DNA of 36,245 nt from Candidatus Gastranaerophilales bacterium. GTDB taxonomy: Bacteria > Cyanobacteriota > Vampirovibrionia > Gastranaerophilales > Gastranaerophilaceae. Below are positions 17,101 to 23,991 of the stretch, in pieces. The stretch is taken from positions 1 through 36,245 of the forward strand of contig JAILHI010000050.1 of NCBI GenBank assembly GCA_024695865.1. Direction: 5' to 3'. Position 1 is the stretch's first letter. Every line of letters begins with the position of its first letter. The notes under the pieces are model-generated. The model was given only the letters and a program-made list of their open reading frames with translations, had not been told where the DNA came from and did not search any database. The translations under genes were made by a program, and so were the position numbers.

Positions 17101-18626
17101 TCTATGAAGGCGGCTTGTTTTGTACCTTTTATGTGCATTTTGGAACCGCCTGTTCCCGCTTGGATATCGAACAAATGAACGGGGCCTATGTCAAAGTCAA
17201 AAATTTTACTTACGGGTTTTAAAATTTTGATAACGAGTTTTAAATCAAGATTGTCTGATGTTTTTATGTCGAAAACGCTCCAGTCGTCGTCATAAATTCT
17301 TCCGTAGCCGTCGAGATTAAAGGTTTCGCCTTTGTTTGTTTTTACATCTACCGTTACATAAACGGTTGTATCCTTGAATTTAAGATGTATGTTGCCGCTG
17401 TGGGTATCTTTCATGTCGTATATGGCGTGAACATCGTTGATGTCAAATTCGCCGAAGAATTTTACATCAGGGACTTTTCCCGTGATTTTTAACACACCTT
17501 TTGCCGTACCGAAAAAGCCGTTTGCCTTTATTAAATCAATTTCGGGACAAATACCGCTTGGTAACAGCATTACGATTTCTTCAACGGAGGAGGGCTGCAA
17601 ATTGGCTATCAAATCAATATTAGGGTTGTTTGATAAGTAATTTTTGATTTTGCCGTAACCGAAAACCTTTATGCCGTCAGAGAGAAAGTTAAACTCATGA
17701 ATTTTAATTTTTTTCTCCGAAAAAAACGCTTTTACTTTAAATTCCGATAAACCTTTGGCGATAATTTGTTTTGCCAAAATACCCTCATTTATTGATAAAT
17801 CCTTTATGTTTGCATCTATCACTGAGATTTTTTCTTTATTGACGGTGGTTTCCGTGTCAAATTTAATATTAATTAAGCCTTTTGCATTTTTGTATTCGGT
17901 TAATGTATCAAGATAGGGTGAGAGGGATTGCAAATCAATGTTATCAATATATCCCTTAATCAAATAATCACTGATTTTTGATTTTTCGGATAACAGGAAT
18001 TTGCCGTCAACGTTCAGGTTGTATGACGTTATGACTTTATCAATAACAAGATTTCCGCTTGTTGTAAGAACGGATTTATCCTTTTTTTCGGGCTTAAGGT
18101 TTAAGGCGCTTCCGTCAAGTTCTATCTTTTTTTTCAGTTTTTTGTCCTCGCAAATCAGCGAGTATTTGTCAATGCGGACAGCCGATTTTCTTAAATCGGC
18201 TTTGATGCTTACGGGCTGTCTTTTTTCCTGCGGGGTTGCGGCATAAATTTCATACAGGGTCGAAAGGTCTGTAAATACAGAAGATGTTGTAAATTCTTTG
18301 ATTTTTATTTTGTTAAAAATTATCGGGAGCGGGTTTAATCTTATGTAAATATCTTTTGTGTTAAAAATAAGTTTTTCATTTTTGTCAAAAACTTCTACGT
18401 TGCTGCTTTTTGCGGAAATATCAAAATTCATATATGTTTTTATGGTGCAATTTTGGGCAAAAATTTTATAGCCTGTTTTATTTTCAAGCAGTTTTTCAAA
18501 TTCTTCAATTTTTGCGCTGTCGTTAAGAAAGGACGGCAAAAACTTAATATAAAAGACTTCTGTCATTGCAAACAGAATTGTAATTGTTATAAATATTGTT
18601 TTTATTAATCTGCCGTTAAATGTCAT
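14169..18626 (-). CDS. AsmA/YhdP-like large envelope protein (putative lipid-transfer bridge)
   Basis: A 1485-residue protein with a single N-terminal membrane anchor (about 9-28, IFITITILFAMTEVFYIKF) and a very long periplasmic body. The body is almost entirely short beta-strand repeats with alternating hydrophobic residues, such as INIKFDTETTV and ADLRKSAVRIDKYSL. This is the architecture of the AsmA superfamily (AsmA, TamB, YhdP), whose members form hydrophobic grooves proposed to move phospholipids between the inner and outer membranes. The C-terminal region (about 1330-1450) with GSMEYLLRASNLIYSGLTT, GDFSTITGIFNLNNGMVENL and DADVVVYGKLGRKIENIFG resembles the AsmA-like C-terminal domain of YhdP. 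There is no TamB beta-barrel partner gene next to it. Initiation at 18626 follows AGAGGG with a short spacing. Its presence indicates an outer membrane. The superfamily is well supported; the exact orthologue is not. Confidence 0.82.
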   Translation of the reverse strand: MTFNGRLIKTIFITITILFAMTEVFYIKFLPSFLNDSAKIEEFEKLLENKTGYKIFAQNCTIKTYMNFDISAKSSNVEVFDKNEKLIFNTKDIYIRLNPLPIIFNKIKIKEFTTSSVFTDLSTLYEIYAATPQEKRQPVSIKADLRKSAVRIDKYSLICEDKKLKKKIELDGSALNLKPEKKDKSVLTTSGNLVIDKVITSYNLNVDGKFLLSEKSKISDYLIKGYIDNIDLQSLSPYLDTLTEYKNAKGLINIKFDTETTVNKEKISVIDANIKDLSINEGILAKQIIAKGLSEFKVKAFFSEKKIKIHEFNFLSDGIKVFGYGKIKNYLSNNPNIDLIANLQPSSVEEIVMLLPSGICPEIDLIKANGFFGTAKGVLKITGKVPDVKFFGEFDINDVHAIYDMKDTHSGNIHLKFKDTTVYVTVDVKTNKGETFNLDGYGRIYDDDWSVFDIKTSDNLDLKLVIKILKPVSKIFDFDIGPVHLFDIQAGTGGSKMHIKGTKQAAFIDGYVRVKNAVGDFSGINGKLTDVDVIVDFNGEDILFENKKGLVENNPVTICGKGSTTGKIDMNVISDNFNGQVLQRIAETSEFLEDAKAVLKTIDKISGNVKFNVNLKGQFDTNIPIEKLVEESKNLDIKGKVTLNNNFVSMADFPTPVGVSGNISFTDKTAETDNLQIKIGKSSTANLSFKGKQNKDNLSAQVKISSPSMLLSDSLAFISTSNLNQNKNIIPNTKDIYGIHSLDLTVNIVNDDIDINSANGKISFLKSSGNNHKITVSDGTIILQKGNAYLDNFKILFDKSKLNAAGTIKGLTAKKPACNLNIKGSDISINSLVSLKDFYPKNIYDLLSEFKDYAGTVNINVNSANNGFSGNIDLKNFSLRHIKTDIPVKFDNLPVKLTPRKISLEKITGEAGKTGAFPIYSNFIVENYTKIPVIKGSVSLKPSHVFVERYINTKLTHPVKMTGDVIISADINGSVDSLRISPTLKLNKDSDISYLTVNIGDTDYLREIKSTVLVQPKNIIVKNMSYYLHNDKLAEKLIWTGAANLTKKGDVYLPTYANFKTLQDRPAKILNFLFKKSMIKNGTFNCNIEYKDDFKNQDLLGYININNAEIPSYNLYLKNTKLAADKRKINLSSSGTFVGNDFSFVTDVKNSFARPVIIENLSVKTNRMDLDKLVETINKWSIEAYSDVSVKNSFDFNVSDIIINNGIIHAKNIDFKDCPIQDLIAKFRLDKNGELKINAENFKIANGSAENQITYNLKNGDTQCLFKAKAIDSNTVASAFLGLKNQIKGNAEVKVSFNTTGFDAIERLKNTKGIIYFSIKDGNMPKLGSMEYLLRASNLIYSGLTTLSVNNLIEILKPFKSGDFSTITGIFNLNNGMVENLRIYSQGTNMSLFINGNYNIEDCDADVVVYGKLGRKIENIFGPLGNISANTIFNLIPRDKNEGAYTSELKKIPDIEYKNQDVKYFRATVNGNINENNSASSFKWL

Positions 18627-18710
18627 ATCCCTCTTGTACAGCCTAAAAAATCAGTATAAACTTTTTTTTGTAAAATATCAAATATGTAAAAAGTTGCAAT
18701 TTGTGTTTTT

Positions 18711-20942
18711 ATGTGTCAAAATACGATTAAATATTATTCAATTCAGGCGGATATGGTTAGCAGTAAATTAGATGTAAAGAAAAACCCCGAAGTTAAATTC
18801 TGGCAGAAAGATTCTTTTCGTAACTGCATAATATTTATAGTTTATGCTTTTATATTTACACTGCTTTTGTCCTCAAAGCATTTTTTCTTCCGCAGTATTA
18901 TTGACGAAAACAATGTAGCAAGACGTGATATTATTGCCGAAAAGACTATTGAGGTTACGGATACTTTCAAGACCGAACAGAGAAAGAAAGAACTTGTTCA
19001 GAAACTTGACCCTATTATGCGTCCCGCCGAAGATATGTTTATTATCAATGATTTTGATAATACAATTTCTTATCTTTATCAGATTAAATCCTCTGATTTA
19101 CCTTATAACGATAAGTTTGCCAAGATTGTAAGCACGATTGATTTGGCTGATTCATCACGTGAAGAATTTCTTGCCACATTTTTCTTAAATGCAAATGATG
19201 ATACAATTAACCCTATTGTCAACAAGGCTAAACATGTTCTGAAAAAGATTTTGGCGACGGGTATTTCGGATAAAGATGTAAATGAAAGTAATCTTAATGT
19301 ACTTATTTCCCGAAATATTGACAAAGACATCACAAGAAACCAGTTCAGAATTATAAGCACGCTGATTGAACAGGTTATTCTGCCGAATATGTTACTTGAT
19401 GAGGAAGCAACCGATAAGGCTAGAAAAAGCGTTGCGGATTCAGTTGTTCCGATAAAAGTCGTTTTTGAAAAGGGCGATAAAATCATTGCTCAGGGTGAAA
19501 GGGTTAACAAGGTTAAAAAAGATGCGCTTTTAAAGGCGGGCTACAGCATTATTCAGATTAATGCAAAGGGTGTTACGGGTATTTTTGCAATCTTTTTAAT
19601 CGGTATTTTTGCAATTTATAACTATCTTAAACTCTTTGAACTGCAATATCTGAATAAAAAGCATATATCTCTGATAACCATTTTGTCATTGATATTGATT
19701 TTTGTTGCGGTAATTCTTCCGCCCGACTGGTCTGTCTTTATACTGCCTATTCCTGCCTTTGTAATACTGTTGTCGGTATTTACTAATCCGAGGACATCGT
19801 TTTTCATAACGGTTATACTGACGGTTTTGATATCGTCTGCCCTCTGGCTTTCGGCGGCAAGATTATCGGTCTTTATCATCGTTGCTTTATTTACTTCAAT
19901 TTATACTTCAAAAATTAATTTCACAAAGAGATTTCAACTTATCAAAATCGGCTTTGAAATTTCTATTGTAATGATTTTGTGTATCTTGTCTATGTATCTG
20001 TTGCAGTTATGTCTGACGGATATGGCGACAAAGTGGTTTTTGCCCGATATTGTTTTCGGTTTTGTAAACTGCGTTTTCAGCGGTATTATTGCTCTCGGTA
20101 TGATGCCCGTTTTGGAAAATATGACGGGAATTATTACCCCTTATGGCTTGTCGGAATTGTGCGATGCAAATCAGCCGCTGCTTAAACGTTTGCAGTTTGA
20201 GGCCCCCGGAACGTTTTCACATTCTACTATGTTATCCACGCTTGCTGAAACCGCCGCAGAGGCAATAGGTGCAAACGCCGTACTTGCGAGAGTCGGTGCT
20301 TTGTATCACGATATCGGAAAACTCAAACGTCCGCTTTTCTTTATCGAAAACCAAAACTATTTCGGTATTGAAAACCCTCATTGCAAACTTAATCCCAGAT
20401 TAAGCAAAATGGTTATTATATCGCACGTTAAGGACGGTCTTGACATTGCGAATGAGTACAATATACCTGATGTTATCAAAGACTTTATTGCACAGCATCA
20501 TGGCACGACTCTGGCATCTTATTTTTACACTCAGGCTCTCAAACAGGAGGGTACGGAAAATGTTGTTCAGGAACAGTTCAGATACCCCGGGCCAAGACCA
20601 AAAACCAAAGAAACGGCTATCTTGATGATTGCAGATACTGTGGAATCCGCTTCAAGAACTTTGAAAGAGTATTCGCAGGAAGAACTTGAAAGAATGATTA
20701 ATAAACTGATTGTTGAAAAACTTAATGACGGTCAGTTGTCGGAATGTCCTCTTTCTATGAAGGATTTAAAGGCGATTGCGGAAGCACTCGGAAAATCTCT
20801 CAGAGCGGCTCATCACCAGAGAATTAAATATCACGATAATATTATCGAGGAATTGGAAAACCGTTCAAAACAAAAGGTTATCCCCGATGATAAAGTTTTA
20901 CCGGAAAATTTGAAAAAAGATGACAAAAAAGACGAAAATTAA
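18711..20942 (+). CDS. pgpH: 7TM-HD phosphohydrolase, PgpH-type cyclic-di-AMP phosphodiesterase
   Basis: A 743-residue membrane enzyme of the YqfF/PgpH family, which hydrolyses cyclic di-AMP in Listeria and Bacillus. The order is a first membrane segment (about 39-55), a 7TMR-HDED extracytoplasmic domain (about 60-285), a cluster of membrane segments (about 290-475) and a cytoplasmic HD domain. The HD domain shows the block PLLKRLQFEAPGTFSHSTM, ANAVLARVGALYHDIGK (HD at 533-534), FFIENQNYFG and the QHHGT motif that completes the two-metal site. No Shine-Dalgarno sequence precedes ATG 18711. An in-frame ATG at 18753 follows AGGCGG and may be the real start; both leave the first membrane segment intact. 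It is divergent from the AsmA-like gene and overlaps ybeY by 23 bases. Substrate specificity is inferred from the family. Confidence 0.93.
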   Translation: MCQNTIKYYSIQADMVSSKLDVKKNPEVKFWQKDSFRNCIIFIVYAFIFTLLLSSKHFFFRSIIDENNVARRDIIAEKTIEVTDTFKTEQRKKELVQKLDPIMRPAEDMFIINDFDNTISYLYQIKSSDLPYNDKFAKIVSTIDLADSSREEFLATFFLNANDDTINPIVNKAKHVLKKILATGISDKDVNESNLNVLISRNIDKDITRNQFRIISTLIEQVILPNMLLDEEATDKARKSVADSVVPIKVVFEKGDKIIAQGERVNKVKKDALLKAGYSIIQINAKGVTGIFAIFLIGIFAIYNYLKLFELQYLNKKHISLITILSLILIFVAVILPPDWSVFILPIPAFVILLSVFTNPRTSFFITVILTVLISSALWLSAARLSVFIIVALFTSIYTSKINFTKRFQLIKIGFEISIVMILCILSMYLLQLCLTDMATKWFLPDIVFGFVNCVFSGIIALGMMPVLENMTGIITPYGLSELCDANQPLLKRLQFEAPGTFSHSTMLSTLAETAAEAIGANAVLARVGALYHDIGKLKRPLFFIENQNYFGIENPHCKLNPRLSKMVIISHVKDGLDIANEYNIPDVIKDFIAQHHGTTLASYFYTQALKQEGTENVVQEQFRYPGPRPKTKETAILMIADTVESASRTLKEYSQEELERMINKLIVEKLNDGQLSECPLSMKDLKAIAEALGKSLRAAHHQRIKYHDNIIEELENRSKQKVIPDDKVLPENLKKDDKKDEN

Positions 20943-21432
20943 TATTTTTATTGAAAATATTTATGAAAATTTTACTTTTGACGAAGTTGCTTTTCATGAA
21001 GATGTCAAAAAAATGTTTTCTTTTGCTTTGACTTTGCCCGAAATTACCGATAAATACTGCCTTAAAGATTATTCCTTTAAGACTTTGGTTTTTGATATTG
21101 TATTGTGCAATGATGAGGAAATTCAGCGTATTAATAAGGAATACCGTCATATTGACAGACCTACGGACGTTATAACATTTGCTATTTTTGCCGATTCTGC
21201 GCCTGATGAGGTTTTTATTCTTGATGATGAGATTAATCTCGGAGAAATTCTCATTTCTCTTGATACAATTAAAATTCAGGCAGAACAGAATAAGGTTTCT
21301 TTTGATGATGAAATGCGTTTAATTGCGGCACACGGAATACTTCATTTTCTCGGATTTGACCATCAGAGTGACGATGACTATAATTTTGTTGTTACGGAAC
21401 AAAATAAAATTAAGGGTATTTTGAATGTCTAA
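20920..21432 (+). CDS. ybeY: Endoribonuclease / rRNA maturation factor YbeY
   Basis: YbeY is a zinc-dependent metalloprotein needed for 16S rRNA 3'-end maturation and ribosome quality control. The 170-residue product shows the two family signatures: NKEYRHIDRPTDVITFA in the middle and the metal-binding HGILHFLGFDH near the C-terminus, with LGEILISLDTIKIQA between them. Its length is normal. The ATG at 20920 lies inside the last codons of pgpH (23-base overlap), preceded only by an A-rich purine tract. The stop codon overlaps the dgkA start by eight bases. The order pgpH-ybeY-dgkA matches the conserved arrangement known from Firmicutes. Assignment is secure. Confidence 0.95.
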   Translation: MTKKTKINIFIENIYENFTFDEVAFHEDVKKMFSFALTLPEITDKYCLKDYSFKTLVFDIVLCNDEEIQRINKEYRHIDRPTDVITFAIFADSAPDEVFILDDEINLGEILISLDTIKIQAEQNKVSFDDEMRLIAAHGILHFLGFDHQSDDDYNFVVTEQNKIKGILNV

Positions 21433-21814
21433 ATATTCCGAAAAGCAGTTTTTAAAAAGTTTTTCGTTTGCTTTAAGGGGATTGAGGATTGGTTTTAAAT
21501 CACAGAAGAACATAAGGCGGCAGTGTTGTGTTGCGGTTTTGGTGTTTGTTTGTGCATATTTTTTGCATTTTAGTTTGTATGAATATCTTTTTCTTGTGAT
21601 TGCCGTTGCTATGGTTTTAACGGCGGAGATGTTTAATTCGGCGATTGAGTTTTCGATTGATGCGGTGCTGAAAAACAAGTATTCAAAACTTGCGGGAATG
21701 GCAAAAGATGTAGCGGCGGGTGCGGTTTGTATAACATCTTTTACGGCGGTTATAATCGGCTCGTTGTTGTTTTTGAATAAAATTCTTCCTTTGGTAAAAG
21801 GGTATTTTGTATAA
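21425..21814 (+). CDS. dgkA: Diacylglycerol/undecaprenol kinase
   Basis: A 129-residue integral membrane kinase of the DgkA family. Gram-positive-type members phosphorylate undecaprenol to recycle the cell-wall lipid carrier, whereas the E. coli enzyme uses diacylglycerol. The sequence shows the N-terminal SFSFALRGL, the catalytic EMFNSAIEFSIDAV (Glu in TAEMFNSAIE) and AKDVAAGAVCIT, with three hydrophobic segments at about 35-53, 57-75 and 95-117. An overlap of eight bases with ybeY (ATGTCTAA) suggests coupled translation. Which lipid is used cannot be read from sequence, though co-location with pgpH and ybeY resembles the undecaprenol kinase context. Confidence 0.9.
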   Translation: MSKYSEKQFLKSFSFALRGLRIGFKSQKNIRRQCCVAVLVFVCAYFLHFSLYEYLFLVIAVAMVLTAEMFNSAIEFSIDAVLKNKYSKLAGMAKDVAAGAVCITSFTAVIIGSLLFLNKILPLVKGYFV

Positions 21815-22015
21815 ACGAAAATTTAAGGCACTTCGCAGGTAGACTAAAGTTTACCCTGCTATCTGCCCTCAGAATGACAAACTTTTACGTCATTTCGTTC
21901 CTCGCAAAGTATGTAGGGTGCAAAAAGGAACGTTTGCACCGAAAGGGATTGCCACGTCGGGCAAAATTTGCCCTCCTCGCAAAGACGTGATTTTCGTGAA
22001 ATTATTTCAAACAAA
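21815..22015. repeat. Intergenic repeat block with three hairpins
   Basis: This is the longest gene-free stretch (about 256 bases together with the terminator that follows). It contains three inverted repeats: around 21835-21866 (GCAGGTAG with CTATCTGC, plus an inner imperfect pair), 21917-21940 (GGTGCAAA with TTTGCACC) and 21959-21973 (GGGCAAA with TTTGCCC around one A). The 11-mer TCCTCGCAAAG occurs twice, at 21899 and 21974. On the minus strand the 21945-21990 part reads TTTGCGAGGA, then a hairpin, then ACGTGGCAATC, matching the widespread CATTGCGAGGA...GGCAATC intergenic repeat. No open reading frame with a start signal is present. Confidence 0.6.
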
Positions 22016-22040
22016 AAGGGAAATGCTTTGCATTTCCCTT
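22016..22040 (-). terminator. Rho-independent terminator of the arg-car-nucleotidase operon
   Basis: AAGGGAAATGC (22016-22026) and GCATTTCCCTT (22030-22040) form a perfect 11-bp stem with a three-base loop. On the minus strand the stem is followed by TTTTTGTTTG. It lies 31 bases beyond the stop codon of the nucleotidase gene and is the only strong terminator found downstream of argF. Confidence 0.93.
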
Positions 22041-22070
22041 AATAACCTTTATAATTCTGCCAATTGCGGC

Positions 22071-23981
22071 TTATTTTTGATTTTCTTTGGTATAAATACA
22101 CCATTTTGAGTTATAACTGTGTGTTACGGTATCGTCGGGCAAAATTTTACCCTTTTCCCAATACCAGTTGTATTTGTTATTTTTCTCGGGTTTATCAACT
22201 TTTTTGCCTTTTTGCCATATGTATTTAGCGATAATATCCTGAAGTGAACTCAAATTCTGCGGCAGGTCTTTTACGCTTGTAAACACGCAGTCATTTTCGG
22301 TAAGCCCCGTTGTTTCAAAGAAACTGTGCGCCCCTGCAAGTCTGAAATTATTCATAACGACTCGAACGGGTTTTTTCATTTCCGTTAAATTCTGACCGTT
22401 AATTTTTGCGTAAACAACCCTTTTCCCTTCGGGTTTTGTAAGGTCAAAGGCATAATCTATGCCGTAAAAGGTGTCCGTTCCGTGTACGGATTCGGATTCT
22501 TTAATTCTTGCCTTTCCGTTTTTGTCGATTTCGAGTTTGTTTGCAACCCTGTTCATCCAGTTATAAAGTTGATGCGGGTGCATATCGACTACACAAAGAG
22601 AATTGTTGCCGAACTTATATAAAAGCGAAACCGTAAGTATTGAAATTTTGTCGTTGTCTTTCGGCGTATAAACAACTTTTCTGTTTTTGTCGTCAGCCAT
22701 TGAGGAACTTGTAACAGAAACCGTTGCACCTTTGATTTTCTTTGTATCGTATAACTGCCATGAACCCCAGATTTGAGCCTTGTGAATTAAATCAATTATT
22801 TCGGTTTGTTCCAAAACCAAATCACTGTTTGTTTTGTTTTTAGTCTGATAAGCGTATTTGTTCCAGCCTTTGCCAAAGGTGCCGATGGTTTCCGATGCCC
22901 AGTCATAAGTATTGTCGTACCAGTGCTGAAGTTCTTTTGCAAGTTCTTTATCATCTTTATAATTTTGAAGTTCCAGTGCCTCTGCGGTAACCGTATAACC
23001 TTTGACCTTATTATTATTGTCAAAATCCACCGTGAAAACGTTTTTGGTAACAGCCGTTCCGCCGCCGTTGACAAGATAAATCTCTTTACCGTCGGCATTT
23101 TTAAGTTTTTCGATATTTTGCTGATGGTCGTGTCCGTAGATTAGCAAATCTATATTGTGTGATTTTTTTGCCGCCCCGATAACCTGTGATTCAAGCAGAA
23201 ATTTGTCGGTTTTTAAACCCGTATCGGTGCTCTTTCCGCTGTGGGCAGATACAACAATAATGTCTGCTTCGTGATTGTCTTTGATTTTCTTTGCGTATTT
23301 GTTTATTTCAACTTCGAGAAGTCCGTTCGGATTATCAAGACTCATAAACTGTAAATTCGGAAAATTGTCTTTGCTGTCCCAGTTTGCGCAGTTTGCGTTT
23401 CCAAGACCGATGACGGCAACCTTTACGATTTTTCCGTCACCGAAATCAAAGGTTTTTATCATATACGGCTTGTAAAAAGGGTCGCCTTTTTTTGCATTTT
23501 GTTTGTAAAAATTCTTGCCGTCAGATTTTAATACAATATTACCGCCGAGAATTTCAATATCGGAGCCGTCCGCAAATTCCGCCTGCAAATCTCTTATCAT
23601 GGGTTTGTAGTTAAATTCGTGATTGCCCATAACCCAGACGTCATAACCGATTCTTTCAAGAGCCGTAACCATGGGGTGTGTTTCATACTTTGCAATATTT
23701 ATTGCATATTGGGTTATCATTGTGCCCTGCAGCAAGTCGCCGTTATCAATCAGAAGCACTTTATCACCGAAGATTTTACGCTCCTGTTTAACAACGGTTG
23801 CAACTCTTTCCATTGAGTTTACTTCTTTTTTGCCCGAGGAAACGTTTTTGACGGTGCATCTTCCGTGCATATCGGTTGTCGATAATACTTCAAATTGGTA
23901 TTTTTCTTTGCCCGTATCTGCAAAAGCGGATAAACATTGCAGACTCAAAATACAAATTAATGCTAATGTTTTTCTAATCAC
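22071..23981 (-). CDS. Secreted bifunctional metallophosphatase/5'-nucleotidase
   Basis: A 636-residue exported enzyme that should remove phosphate from nucleotides or 2',3'-cyclic nucleotides outside the inner membrane. The N-terminus is a signal peptide (basic MIRK, hydrophobic LALICILSLQCLSAF, cleavage likely after AFA near 21). The calcineurin-like metallophosphatase domain shows STTDMHG, DNGDLLQG, GNHEFNY, VVSAHSGK and YGHDHQ, all metal ligands. The C-terminal 5'-nucleotidase domain includes VSLLYKFGNNSLCVVDMHPHQLYNWMNR and GIDYAFDLTKPEGKRV. The spacing THPMVTALERIGYDVWVMGNHEFNY is nearer to CpdB than to UshA, but I give no symbol. Initiation is at a GTG five bases after GGAG. It lies ten bases after the carB stop, so it is the last gene of the arginine operon, an unexpected passenger. 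Confidence 0.9.
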   Translation of the reverse strand: MIRKTLALICILSLQCLSAFADTGKEKYQFEVLSTTDMHGRCTVKNVSSGKKEVNSMERVATVVKQERKIFGDKVLLIDNGDLLQGTMITQYAINIAKYETHPMVTALERIGYDVWVMGNHEFNYKPMIRDLQAEFADGSDIEILGGNIVLKSDGKNFYKQNAKKGDPFYKPYMIKTFDFGDGKIVKVAVIGLGNANCANWDSKDNFPNLQFMSLDNPNGLLEVEINKYAKKIKDNHEADIIVVSAHSGKSTDTGLKTDKFLLESQVIGAAKKSHNIDLLIYGHDHQQNIEKLKNADGKEIYLVNGGGTAVTKNVFTVDFDNNNKVKGYTVTAEALELQNYKDDKELAKELQHWYDNTYDWASETIGTFGKGWNKYAYQTKNKTNSDLVLEQTEIIDLIHKAQIWGSWQLYDTKKIKGATVSVTSSSMADDKNRKVVYTPKDNDKISILTVSLLYKFGNNSLCVVDMHPHQLYNWMNRVANKLEIDKNGKARIKESESVHGTDTFYGIDYAFDLTKPEGKRVVYAKINGQNLTEMKKPVRVVMNNFRLAGAHSFFETTGLTENDCVFTSVKDLPQNLSSLQDIIAKYIWQKGKKVDKPEKNNKYNWYWEKGKILPDDTVTHSYNSKWCIYTKENQK

Positions 23982-23991
23982 AATTACTCCT

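Noticed and set aside
18634-18660. Possible promoter TTGTAC / TATAAA upstream of pgpH
   Set aside because: The spacer is only 15 bases and the region is so AT-rich that such matches are common; not strong enough to list.
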